Notes under the pieces: model-generated
Told to the model about the DNA's origin: nothing
Seen by the model: the letters and a program-made list of their open reading frames with translations, nothing else
Database searches by the model: none
Assembly: GCF_024139115.2 (NCBI RefSeq)
Contig: NC_085139.1
Coordinates: forward strand, 1,302,001 to 1,366,000
Length of the DNA stretch: 64,000 nucleotides
DNA from: Armigeres subalbatus
Lineage: Eukaryota > Arthropoda > Insecta > Diptera > Culicidae
Direction of reading: 5' to 3'
Part shown: piece by piece, positions 33,430 to 44,060 of the stretch
How positions within the stretch are numbered: the stretch's first letter is position 1
Layout: every line of letters begins with the position of its first letter
Made by a program: the position numbers and the translations under genes

Positions 33430-33890
33430 TCATGGAGATGCAGAGGATTCCTCGGTCTCTTGTGGCAATGAGCATCGAACTGATTTTCCTCCCTTATCCT
33501 AATTGACTATGAAGACGTGGCCTGCAAAACGACTTGGCGAGCGTGGGGCGCATTCGAGGATGGAGAGATGCGGCCTCGAACCGTGTATTGTGGCGTCAAA
33601 TTGTTGATTCAGTGTTATCTGTTTAGATGTAGACTAAATAAATGAAATGAAACGTGGCCTGCATCGTTATTGATCTTGAATTAAAGAAACTCCGAAGCTG
33701 TACAGTGATAATTCAATTGATGAGTTGTGCATATTTGTTGTTTCTCGGCCAATTCCGACTAGCTAAGTTTCTTTCATTTTGGACATGGTTGGGGGAACGT
33801 ACTATCAGTGAGGGTAGAAATTCGTGTTTATTCAAATATAAGAACTTCTCTGCAGTGTATGTCTAGCTGAGACTAGGATCAACGAAATAC
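33430..33890 (+). mobile_element. 3' part of the LINE-derived short retroposon family, truncated copy
   Basis: GGAGATGCAGAGGATTCCTC, then GAAGACGTGGCC and (after an insertion) GTTATTGATCTTGAATTAAA, parallel 47794-47890 (GGAGATGCAGAGGTATACTC, AAGGACGTGGCC, GTTATTAAC). It is interrupted at 33527-33651 by a separate LINE insertion. TTTCTCGGCCAATTCCGAC near 33740 is also shared with 60200 and 62785. Confidence 0.55.
33527..33651 (+). pseudogene. 5'-truncated LINE: last codons of ORF2 plus 3' tail
   Basis: The plus frame reads GRIRGWRDAASNRVLWRQIV then DSVLSV and TAG (33624-33626), the typical C-terminus of a Jockey-like ORF2. A short 3' tail ends AAATAAATGAAATGA. A perfect 12-bp duplication ACGTGGCCTGCA (33515-33526 and 33652-33663) flanks it, so this is a genuine very short (125-bp) retrotransposition event. 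Confidence 0.85.
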
Positions 33891-34046
33891 TATAGTTTTG
33901 CTTCCGTTCTAAAACCCTTGTTTAAGTGCAAATTGTGGAAAGGCCCCTTACCACATCGACCTCCAGGAAGACTCTAACGAGGTAATCTTGGAGAAAACAC
34001 TGAGTTTAGTTCTCAACATGTTCAGGACATATGTATGTAGGCCCAA

Positions 34047-34246
34047 CATCTCATCGAGCTTCTCCAGCAGAACCATAACCTGATTAACAATTTTCACTCT
34101 GATCAACTAATCAACTCTAATCAACTGATAATCAACGACCCTACAATGTGAGTACAATGTAGGGTCGTTGATTATCAGTTGATTAGTTGATCAGAGTGAA
34201 AAGTGTTAATCAGGTTATCGTTCTGCTGGAGAAGCTCGATGAGATG
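34047..34246. repeat. Near-perfect palindrome within the BEL/Pao gag remnant
   Basis: About 93 bp ending at 34246 are present in inverted orientation at 34047-34149 with a 4-nt spacer (GAGT). The left arm has one extra 10-bp block. Core: GATAATCAACGACCCTACAA / TTGTAGGGTCGTTGATTATC. It looks like an inverted duplication rather than a transposon terminus. Confidence 0.85.
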
Positions 34247-36470
34247 TGCCAGAAGTTGGACCAGGCCATTGAGGAAAACTAGACCCACGAAGACTACGAC
34301 GATGTGGAGGACGTTTATTCCAAGTAACGATCGACGTTCGGCAGCAAGTACTGTGACTTGATATTCATATTATTGGACAAGATTAAGGAGCTCTAGTAAC
34401 AACCAGCCCTCAACCAATTCACTCAAGGTCTGGAAGCGTCGCAACAGGCAATGGAGCGTGTGCGACTGCCGTAAATCGTGTTGCAAACATTCGACGACAA
34501 CATCGGTAATTGATTGGGGGAAGGATCATTTGGCAGTAACTCATTCGACCGAAAGCCATTTGGCCGACCGAACGTCACTAGGCTGAACAAACCATTAGGC
34601 CGAAACTCATCTGGCGAAATGCCATGTGGCCGAATAAGTCATTTGGCCGAACAGATCATTTGGCCGTTTAGGTCATTTGTCCGAATAGGTGATTTGGCCG
34701 AATAAGTTATTTAGACGGGTAAGTCTTCGGCCGAGTAAGTTATTCAGCCGAATATTTCATTTGGTCAAAATGGCCATTGATGTCTCACTTCTTACTTCTC
34801 ACTTCTCAATACTCATTTATCACTTCTCACTGGTCAAAATGTTCATTTGACGTCTCGCTTCTCAATAATCAATTATCACTTCTCACTGTGAAATAATGAA
34901 TAAAGTTAAAAGGCGACTCCGTTCTCACTTCGCTGTTCTCACTTTTCGCAGTAAGTAGTGAGAAATGAGAAGTGAGAAGTGAAACGTCTCTCTGCTCACA
35001 CTTGACTCATTATTTCTCACTTCTTATGGTGAGAAATGATAAGTGAAAAAGGAGGCGTGAGAATTAAGGAGCTCTATCCTCTATTTCTGACTTCTTACTG
35101 TGAAAAGAGAGGGGTACGAAGTGAGACGTCTTACTTCTCGCTTCACACTACTTGATTTTTACAGTGAGAACTGAGGAATGAGGGGTGTTCAGAGAGAAGT
35201 GAGACGTCTCACTTATCACTCGGAATTTCTCACTTCTTATTTCTAACTTCTCATTTCGAACTACACACTTTTCGCAGTGCTGAAATAAGAAATAAGAAAT
35301 GATGAGTGAAAAGTAAGGCGTCTTACTTCTTACTTCGATGTTCTCACTTTTCATAGTAAACAAGTGAGAAATAAGACGTCCCATTTTTCGCTCATCATTT
35401 CTCGCTTTTTACTTTGCACTTCTCATTGTTCACAGTGAGCAGGTAGACATGAGGAGTGAGAAGTGAGTAGTGAGTAATCACAATTTGCACTACTAACTTT
35501 TCACAGTGAAAAGTGCGATGGAAGGAGTGACAAGTGAGAGGTCTAATTTTTTATTTCTCACGCATTATTCCTCACTTCTCATTTCTTACACCTTATTTTA
35601 CACTTCTCCGTTTCCACAGTGAGAAGTAAGAAGTGCGAAATGAGGATTAAGCAGTAAGAAGTGAGACGTCTCATTTCTTACATCTCTACTTCTCAATCCT
35701 TATCACTTACTACTCACTTCTCATTGTAAAAAGTGCCCTTTCTACTACCTGACCGTTTCGGCCAAATTAGCAATGAGTTGAACTGGAGTGAGGTTCAGGT
35801 GCTTTTTAAACGACCACAGCTGACTAAGGAGTCGGCTATTGAATTGCCGACCTTACTGGTGGGATTCGATCGAACTATATAGACGCTCAATCGGATAGTT
35901 CATCCCGCCGAGTAGTGTAAAGATCTGCTACTCTTGGACGTTCTGAGTACGCACCTGGATCCAGCGACTATGAGAAGCTGGTAGGAGTTCTTTTCAATCA
36001 AGAAGCAGGATATTAACCACGATCTAAACGAAATTTCTTCAGGGTAGAGTGATGATGGTGCTATCATCCAAGTCTTCCGTTCTCAAGGTGTAACCTCTCC
36101 AGACGAATAGGAAACCATCTTCCCGAGCAGCACACATGTTGCACAAAAGTTTTTGTGCCCAATATGCAACCAAATTTAGTCACATTTGAGTTGCTGATCG
36201 TGACAGATCTTTACAAAACCAAATCCTTCTTGATATACGTGCCGGATCTGTAAAGACCCAAACGCACCACACTCTACTCCCGACCACCATCCGATAGAAA
36301 CAAAGACCGATCATACGCAAGCCGAAAGATCGATTACACATAGAGGTAAACCAGTGCAGGTGTCATCCAAATTCCAATGTGCGAGGAATGAAAGCATCAT
36401 CAATACTTTTTGAAGTGACCGTCGTCCTGGCGTAAGGCAAGGACGAAAATAACACTTAACACTCGAGCAC
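34205..36470 (+). pseudogene. BEL/Pao LTR-retrotransposon gag remnant
   Basis: Plus-strand frames with multiple stops resemble Pao/BEL gag. First comes the coiled N-terminal region (VLLEKLDEMCQKLDQAIEEN), then the conserved entry to the capsid-like domain (ERVRLP*IVLQTFDDNIG, near 34450-34510). After the inserted foldback, capsid-like sequence follows (LPTLLVGFDRT, LLLLDVLSTHLDPATMRSW, near 35850-35980). Several internal stop codons and missing parts make it dead. No protease, RT, integrase or LTR is recognised. The assignment rests on motif resemblance only. Confidence 0.55.
34515..35757. mobile_element. Repeat-built insertion in the gag remnant
   Basis: Two repeat types abut. 34515-34770 is a degenerate array of CATTTGGCCGAATAGGT-like units. 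34780-35740 is a degenerate GAGAAGTGAGACGTCTCACT-like array in both orientations, so the strand can fold extensively. CGGCCAAATTAG follows near 35760, probably the inverted counterpart of the first array. The architecture resembles the foldback at 23471-24836. Confidence 0.6.
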
Positions 36471-36479
36471 TCGAGCTTT

Positions 36480-37879
36480 TGTAGCGAGCCTGCATGAGCG
36501 TTCCAGGACCGCGGGCGTACTAAACGATTAAAAACTTTAAAATTTCCATAAAAAAGATATTATTGGTAATAAAGAAACCAGTGTAGAAAAAAACTTCCTA
36601 AATAATACAAAATTATCTAAACATAATACCCAGATAATTTTCCAAAAAAACTAAAAAGGTATCGTTTTGACTCAAATTCCGAACATGACTCATATTCCGA
36701 ACACTCGCTTTTAAATGACCATTTTGGCTTTATTCGTGTAACTTTATCCATAGGATATTCAATTCATTTGTAATCTTGATCCTCAGTACGATATTTATAT
36801 AAATAAATCAATATCAATAATAAACATGCAACGTTCTCCACAATTTTATTCGGATAAAGAACAAAAAAAAAATATGAAAATTTTTAGGGAAAAATATAGT
36901 GAGCAAAGTTTACCGGTTTCGCCCGGTATAATATTTTATTATCACAGCTCTCCGCTAAAAAACCACAAGATGCACCGTCCGCACATTGTCAAGGACTAAG
37001 TGTATCTAAGTATTCTATAATCGGTTATAAAGAACAATATACCTGAAGATAGTTAGCATTCGCTATGAATATGACCCATTATGAAATAACTTTACTGCCC
37101 AAGTTCATTGTCTGTCAAAGCTGCGTTCGAGTTTCACGGGAAGGTGAAGGTATTGCACAATGCAATTCGTTCACCATTTTAACGGTTGAGTCAATTTTTT
37201 GAAGGTGGTCGATCAGCCACCGATGGCTCTACAATAGATTTTGCTTGTGATTGACGTTTACACACTACCGGCATCTGGTTGGTTAACCACTCACATGGAA
37301 TTTAGCATTGAGCGATAGTGTTTTCGTGAAGATGATTTTGATTGCATTTTGTTTCAAGTGAGACGTCTGTTTCTCTGTGATGCACATATGTTAAGGTTAG
37401 AAAACCCCATTTTACTCTAATAAACCATGAACAATATAAGTCTAGTAAGTGTTCTAAACGCCTATTTAACGTAATCCTTCGATATTTTGATAATATCATT
37501 CACAAATGATCGCTTCCATTTTTAAAATACTTCGAAGAAAAAAAAAACAGACTCAGGCTGAAAGTCTATCTAATAAAGAATAAAAAAAAACTCTACCGAA
37601 AAGTCGTATCTGTTCCTTACATCACTTTCAGTTAGATCAGTGTATTTGGAACGTTTTTCATTTTCGACCCGATTGCAAATGGCATAAAGCTTAAACCATC
37701 CTACAACTGAAAATGTAGTAATACCTTACCTCTCAGGGCGTAATTGAATCTGAAATGGAACGAACAAAAAAGAATAAATTAGTTTTGGCATTATTCAAAT
37801 ATTCGCATTAACTTGAAATAATTCAAATGCTCCAAACATCAGAGAAGAACATTGCACTATTTGTATTCGATTAGTCTAT
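36480..37879. other. Intergenic DNA with minor repeat traces
   Basis: Mostly AT-rich and unremarkable. TTTTGACTCAAATTCCGAAC (about 36667) recurs inverted near 40840-40860 and, in part, near 63610, indicating an unidentified dispersed repeat. GGCTGAAAGTCTATCTAATAAAG (37556-37578) is a LINE-tail-like string, also seen near 47106. Confidence 0.4.
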
Positions 37880-38556
37880 AAATGCCACCCACTTGGGTTC
37901 AACCACTCGACATTCCACGATCCGCTCTGAAGTCTTCGGAGCAGCGAAACCACATGCATCGAAAAGCCGCTCGTTTCCTGTCCCTTTCGGTTTTATTGCG
38001 CCTTCATTATCATCAACATTACCGATTTCGGAGCTCCCGTTCGAAGTGCACCCGCCAGTTTTAAATCCTCCTGTCGAAGATCATCAAATGTGGATTTTTA
38101 AACAAACAAACGGTGCCCCCGACACGAGCTTACCGCGGTCTATCGTATAAACGTTAAAATCAAGTTTATAGCATTTTTATGACGGCAGTTAACACTTCTG
38201 TGCCTCGTTGAGAATCCTAATCTATCTTCCTGCCGTTACGCTTTGCGGTGCTTCCAGCTGACGGACCCGCCGAGGATGGGCCCCGTAAATCAATATGATG
38301 ATCTACGTTAAGACACCACTTTGCGGGGCAGTAACAAGTGGCAAAAGCTGATTGGACAGTTCAAAAATAACGATCTGCCTCTGGGGTTGACCGGAACATT
38401 CAAAGACCGCTACGAAAACATCAGGAAGCATATCGACCGGTCACCAGACTGTCTACCACTCCCATCGATGAATGGGTGACGATGGCATCATCCGAGCAAC
38501 ACCCGTCCCTCAATGGGCAATTCGTATGAACAACGAGCCAGTGAACACAATTTACT
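37880..38556. promoter_or_regulatory. Repeat-poor island (candidate regulatory DNA), left part
   Basis: GC-richer than its surroundings, with no transposon signature. Short frames on the plus strand have no domain. Position in the Ubx 5' flank makes enhancer function plausible; no direct evidence. Confidence 0.25.
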
Positions 38557-39130
38557 GTGATTTTTATTTCATTTTTACGACTTTTTTATGGCAACTTTAG
38601 TTTTACGACTAACCAGGCTCTTAATTTTATGTGGGAACCAACTTTTCCCTCTCCCATTCGCATCGTCATTTCGGAATTGGCTAGTCGTTTGTCGTTCGTC
38701 ACAATTACCGGCACCAGCCTAAAGTGTGATACTGTGTGACCTTTGGGCGATTAGACAAGGATTATCTGTCCATGGATCAATGAACTCGTGCCGTTGTCGG
38801 AGAAGATTGAGCCCGTTGAGGCTGTGATCGTCTACCGTTGCTCCCGTGTCATGTGCCTTACTTTGAAGTGGCGCTAAGGTAAGTACGTAAATCACGGGAT
38901 AACTTGTAATGTTATATCTTCTCACAACTTTATTTTACGATCATCATTATCGTTTAATTTAATTATTTGTTTTGGTTAAGGCGTTATAAATTAAACAAGC
39001 AGTAAACATAGGCACTGGTGCTAAGCGACCCGTCACTACGGGAGTCATACAAACCATGGAAAGGAGTGCGGCAGCAGTACCACAGACTTTTTACGACTAT
39101 TTTATGGCTTTTTAATTGTACCATAAAACT
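38557..39130. promoter_or_regulatory. Cluster of posterior-Hox/Caudal-like and Hunchback-like motifs
   Basis: TTTTACGAC at 38573, 38601 and 39089; TTTTATGGC at 39100; TTTTTTATGGC at 38582, which contains the Hunchback-like CATAAAAAA on the other strand; TTTTACGAT at 38933; CCATAAAAC at 39121. TTTATGG/TTTACGAC are preferred cores of Abd-B-class and Caudal homeodomains. This density is not matched in neighbouring repeat-poor sequence. Binding is inferred. Confidence 0.35.
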
Positions 39131-39700
39131 GAATTTTGAGTGTTGACACAAACCTCAACCACGCCACACAGTTCGTCACAGTCATATCCTTTGCCGGTGT
39201 GTGCGTTCCAAAACGCGACCACGCTGCTAGCATTCAGAACGAGCGGATCAATGTTACGCAAGCAAGCACGTTGGAACTGACTGCCAAATGCCAACCATGC
39301 TTCTGCCTTTGCGAGAGTGTATGCATCCGCCGACTGGCAGTCGTCGTTCGTTTGCTTCATATTCACCTCTCTCAACGGGACACGGTCGGGTCGGTCCGTT
39401 CAGTATCAGCGGGCGGAGGTCGGCTCCTGTTCCAGAACGATGTGTGGCGATATGCTTTTTAGGGCGATGACGATGGTGAGAAAGCCAACGGGCGAGCGTT
39501 CTAAACTATGCGTTGGTATGCATATGAATGGAGAGCATCACTGATTCACCACGGCAACCGGAGAGACATCTGCATTTGGAAACAGTGAAACAGCTTCCAT
39601 AATGACATGCTTGGCTGGTGATGTCACCAATACCAGAATGGGGTCGACGGATGTTCTGGAAATATTGCTATGGTTGAGACAGAAAGGTGATGTTTATTCG
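39131..39700. promoter_or_regulatory. Repeat-poor island (candidate regulatory DNA), right part
   Basis: GC-rich, non-repetitive; CTCTC/GAGAG cores at about 39314 and 39366 and a GGTATGCATATGAATGG POU-like string near 39515. Open frames overlap on both strands without domains. Confidence 0.25.
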
Positions 39701-41147
39701 GTGCTCGACTTTGGCCAAATGTAATGAAATTATTGGGTAATTGAATAATTCGATATGTATTATTCACGCTAACTATTCAACCGGCATATATAAATATGCC
39801 TAGAAGCTATATTGGGCGAATGTAAAAATGCTGAATAATATTTTTAAATAACTTATATTGAGGAAGTCACGCATTGCATTTTTCGCACAGCAGATTACTC
39901 AATCGAATCATCAAAAGAAACAATTTAATAAACAAAGAAATGGATCTAAAATATTTCGCCAAACTACACTATAATATGCTATTAAATAATTAAAAGTAAA
40001 TATTTAATGAATTTTGTAAATTATGGAAATGTTGGAAAGTTTTACGAATGTATTATATGGATTGATTATCTGGAAGAGATAATCGTAGAATATATGTTTT
40101 GAAACGATTTTTCAAATTATAGTTTGTCGTTCTGATATGATAAGGCTGATTTTCAAATGACTTTTTGTTTTAGAAACCTAGACGAATTAGGAATTCTTTG
40201 GAATACTAAAAATTTGTTCCACATGTACCATGCGTCTCCATAACCAATCAAGGAAGAGAATGGACATCAACTGATACTAATTTCTCGTCAGATTTTTGAA
40301 AACGAATGCCGAATGTCCAAAACGAAGCCCGATTTGTTTACTTTGTCTTTCGATTATAGCAAAGCCAAGCTAACATTTACATTGACGATAAATGAACGCA
40401 TTCTCTCGGCGGGCGTACAGATCAAAAACATTCTAGAGTAACACAATTTAGAATGATTTGGTTACAGCAACTGATATATAATTTGATTTAGTCGTCAATA
40501 GGTTAGCTCGTTTATGACGAGTGTGCTGCTGGGATTTTAATTGTCCACCAATGAGATAACGTTGAAATTTTGCATTTTAGTACATCCAAGGTGGTGCTTG
40601 GAATTTGAATCAAAATGATCGGAATTTGAGACAATTTGTACTATGCCTGTTCGGCATTTGATACAAAGTTTGGCAGAATAAAATCAATCAGTATTGACAT
40701 CTACAATCAACAAAACGTGATTATCAAGCACTTATATGAAAGTTCTATTCTTTCACTATCTGATGAAACAAATGATCTTTTGAAATATTTTCAATCATGT
40801 GTCATAAAGACCTCCGAAGTGAAAAATGCGCTCAAGTGTTCGAAATATGAATCAAAACGATATTTCTTAAAATTGTACCTGGGTAATTTTTTATAAAATT
40901 ATCTCATTTGAGGGCTGACACATATTTCCACTTTTGATTTTTCGACAAAATTTTGATTATCAACTAAGAAGGTAAGGTAGCACATTTTACCCTAAAGACT
41001 GATTTTAATTGGTTAGGATTAGGTTTGGGAGCTCGCACTCCTTCAACCTACTACCATTTTGATCTGATGCTCCAGCGTTCCGATAGTAAATCTAGCTGAT
41101 CTTACGAGAGGTGATTCCGTTTCTTGGTGAATAATTGGAAAGGACGT
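39701..41147. other. AT-rich intergenic DNA
   Basis: No gene recognised. 40580-40900 contains GGAATTTGAATCAAAATGAT and CGAAATATGAATCAAAACGA, related to the dispersed repeat near 36660. Confidence 0.4.
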
Positions 41148-41500
41148 TTATTTACTTACTTACTTACTTACGGATCCTGTACACCTCCGGTGGTGCAAAG
41201 GGCCGACTTGAAAGATCTCCATCCTGAGCGTTGCCCGGCTATCGCTTTAACCTGTTGCCAAGTTAGATTTCGGTCGGCATCTTTTATTTCTTTATGGAGG
41301 CTTCGCCGCCATGAGCCTCTGGGTCTGCCTCTGCTGCGATGTCCCGCTGGGTTCCAGTCTAATGCTTGTTTACAAATTTCGTTTCCGCCCTACGTAGAGT
41401 GTGGCCGACCCAGCCCCACTTCCGATCCTGAATTTCTGTTGCTATCGGCCTCTGGTGACAACGACGATGGAGCTCAAGGACGTCTATGGTTGAAAAAATT
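41148..41500 (-). pseudogene. RTE-type LINE 3' end (JAM1-like), 5'-truncated
   Basis: On the minus strand the C-terminus of an RTE/BovB-type ORF is readable: NPAGHRSRGRPRGSWRR (with frame breaks), then LTWQQVKAIAGQRSGWRSFK and SALCTTGGVQDP with stop near 41170. This W-x-x-A-x-x-R-x-x-W-R pattern is typical of the end of such ORFs. It is followed by a (TAAG)n tail (plus TTACTTACTTACTTAC, 41154-41172), the short microsatellite end characteristic of RTE elements. JAM1 is the Aedes RTE I am reminded of; that name is from memory. Confidence 0.75.
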
Positions 41501-41749
41501 GAATTTACACCCAACCGGTGATTGTTAGATTATCTAACAATTCTGTATAAGAACCTCCCAAAATCTATATATGAACTGGGCATATGCGAAAATACTAGAA
41601 TCTTATACAAATATTGTACGAGACCTTACAATTTAGCAAGCCTTCCTTACAATATTTGTTTGTGAACTTACATTTATTGTATTATACAATTATCTATCTT
41701 CTATATATATAAAAACCAATCTATGTATGTATGTTCGCTAACTACTTCT

Positions 41750-42780
41750 GAACCACTTGGCCGATTTCAACCAAATTTGGTACAGACATTCTCTATCCTC
41801 AGAGGAAGTTAACAAAGGGTGGGATGGTCATGTAGAAAAGGGGAGGGGTGGTGGGAGGGTTTTGTTCAGAAAACGAACAATTCTGTGTAACTTTCAACTC
41901 CCAGGACCGATTTCAACCAAATTTGGTACAGACATTCTCTATCCTCAGAGGAAGTTAACAAAGGGGTGGGATGGTCATGTATAAAAGGGGAGGGTGGTGG
42001 GAGGGTTTTGTTCAGAAAACGAACAATTCTGTGTAACTTTCAACTCCCAGGACCGATTTCAACCAAATTTGGTACAGACATTCTCTATCCTCAGAGGAAG
42101 TTAACAAAGGGGTGGGATGGTCATGTAGAAAAGGGGAGGGTGGTGGGAGGGGTTTTGTTCAGAAAACGAACAATTCTGTGTAACTTTCAACTCCCAGGAC
42201 CGATTTCAACCAAATTTTGTACACATATTCACTACGAGGAGGTAATCATATGGGAGGGATTTGGGAAAGGGGAGGGGTCTGGAGGGAGGGTTTTGTTTAG
42301 AAAACGGGCAATTCAAAGTAAATCATGAACCCCTGTACCGATTTCAACCAAATTTGGTACACATTCTACATCATAAGGAAAAAGATAACAAAGGGGATGG
42401 GATGGTCATTGGAAAAAGGGAGGGTATAGGGGAGGTGTTGTCTTTGGAAAACGAGCAACTCAGTGTAACTCCCAACCCCCAGGACCGATTTCAATCAAAT
42501 TTTGTACACATATTCACTATGAGGAGCCGATCGTACGGAGGAAATTTGGATAAGGGGGTAGGGGTCTGAAGGGAGGGTATTGTTCAGAAAACGGGCAATT
42601 TAGTGTAACTTCTGAAACCCTAGAACGATTTCAACCAAATTTGATACACACATTTTCTATCCCTAGGAGAAGATAACAAAGGGGTGAAATGGCCGTTGAG
42701 AAAAGAGGAAGGGTAAAGGGAAAGCGGTTGTCTTTAGAAAACGGGCAATTCAGTGTAACTCCTGACCCCCAGGACCAATT
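41750..42780 (+). repeat. About 145-bp minisatellite inside the Helitron-like element
   Basis: Repeated GACCGATTTCAACCAAATTTG, AACAAAGGGGTGGGATGG and TTTTGTTCAGAAAACG blocks, with spacing of 144-148 bp in the first copies and more degenerate later copies (about seven). Overlapping long frames in this interval are products of the repeat. Confidence 0.9.
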
Positions 42781-42786
42781 CTAAGC

Positions 42787-43043
42787 AGATTAAATGATTA
42801 AATCATTCAACTCTATGATTAAAGATTATGATTAATGAATTATAATTTTTTGAAAATGATGACTGATAATGATTAATGATTAAATTCATTTTGACAATAA
42901 TTAACGATTATGAATAATAGATGAAAAAAACCGTTGGATTATGATTAACGATTACCGATCGTGATTAAATGTTGACACACTATGTGTATGGTTAATGATT
43001 AACGATCGATATGATTAATGATTGATGATTATGAATGATCAAA
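42787..43043 (+). repeat. Degenerate ATGATTAATGATTAA array
   Basis: At least nine TGATTAA strings within about 260 bp (first at 42795), several as TGATTAAT, which equals an Exd-Hox composite site. It lies inside the Helitron-like element. Confidence 0.85.
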
Positions 43044-43679
43044 TTGCATAGTGATCCATAATCGAGTAACCTTTATTCCAAATTTTAAAAGGTATGATAA
43101 TTATATGATAATGATTCAAGATTAATAAATAAAAGCAAGGTATGCAATGATCCAATGTTCCAGCATAACTTCTGTTTCTTGCCCGATTTCAACCAAATTT
43201 GGAACAAACATTCTTTTCTTAAGAAGGCGAAGATGACAGGGATCGATCAACTCAACACTTCATCGAAATCATGGTTTGCCCAGAGAAAAGCAATGATTAA
43301 AGTGTTTCCTTCTGGACGGTAAATGTGATCATTTCTTTAAAATAGACGTTTTTCCGGAATAAGGCATCGGTGTATGTTTTTCCTTCTTTAGAAATAGACG
43401 TTTGCCCGGAATAAAGCGATTTTGGGTTTGATCCCATTTTCAAAATCAGTCAATGTTTTCAAATGTAATCTACCTTCTTTTAATCAAATGATGAAATATC
43501 AATAAGAAAACACAATTATCCTTTTGACCTATTCCAATTCCGATGGTGAAAAAAACTGCGAATTAAACTGGCAACTCCGAGCAAGGCCGGGTACATAAAG
43601 CTATACAGTATAAGAATCTAACAATTTCGCATATGCTTTGCTCTTATACAGGTTTTGGTAGATTGTTATACAGAATTGA

Positions 43680-43870
43680 AACTTGGAAAACTTGGAGACC
43701 TATAGCGTTAATCGACTTCGCACGACGAATTGAGGTGATGTCTACAAAAATGTGAAACATTTTTTTTGGTATTTGGCATCAACCGCATAGCTTGCAACCA
43801 CTCGAATTCGACATAGCACGTGGCCTTGTTGAAAATTTACTTGATGGCGGAGTTATTTAAAACACATTAA
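43680..43870 (+). repeat. Diverged fragment of the 49.7-kb repeat family
   Basis: GAGACCTATAGCGTTAATCG and CGACGAATTGAGGTGATGTC resemble 49730-49780 and 51720-51775 (CGACTCAGCTCGACGAATTA, GTGATGTCTGTGTG). Truncated copy. Confidence 0.5.
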
Positions 43871-44060
43871 AAAAAATCCAAAATGATTGACTTTATACAT
43901 GAGCTGCATAATAAACATAAAACTTCAGAATATAAATCTCTTTTCAGCTATATTCCTATAATGTTGCGTCGTATCAACACCAAGTTTAACGGATACCACT
44001 GAATAGCCTTTGATAAGTCAGCAGCAATTTCGGTGGTTCACAACGCCGTATAGTGCATCG

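Larger units (their letters stand above)
41700..43603 (+). mobile_element. Non-autonomous Helitron-like element
   Basis: The left end TCTATATATATAAAAACC and the right end CGAGCAAGGCCGGGTACATA with AAGCTA match the usual TC...CTAR-type ends of insect Helitrons, with a GC-rich motif near the 3' terminus. The terminal CTAT deviates from CTRR. The interior is a minisatellite plus a TGATTAA array; no Rep/helicase frame. Boundaries are approximate. Confidence 0.6.
41506..43677. mobile_element. MITE (TACACCCAACCGGTG family) split by a Helitron-like insertion
   Basis: The left part (41506-41590) carries TACACCCAACCGGTG, AACAATTCTGTATAAGAACC and GGGCATATGCGAAA. The inverted right part (43612-43677) carries TTTCGCATATGCTTTGCTCT and GATTGTTATACAGAATT. 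The outer right terminus appears lost. The solo relative is at 31344-31456. Confidence 0.65.

Noticed and set aside
41757..42569. Overlapping frames up to 120 codons with glycine-rich repeats
   Set aside because: Products of the Helitron minisatellite; the frame changes between units.
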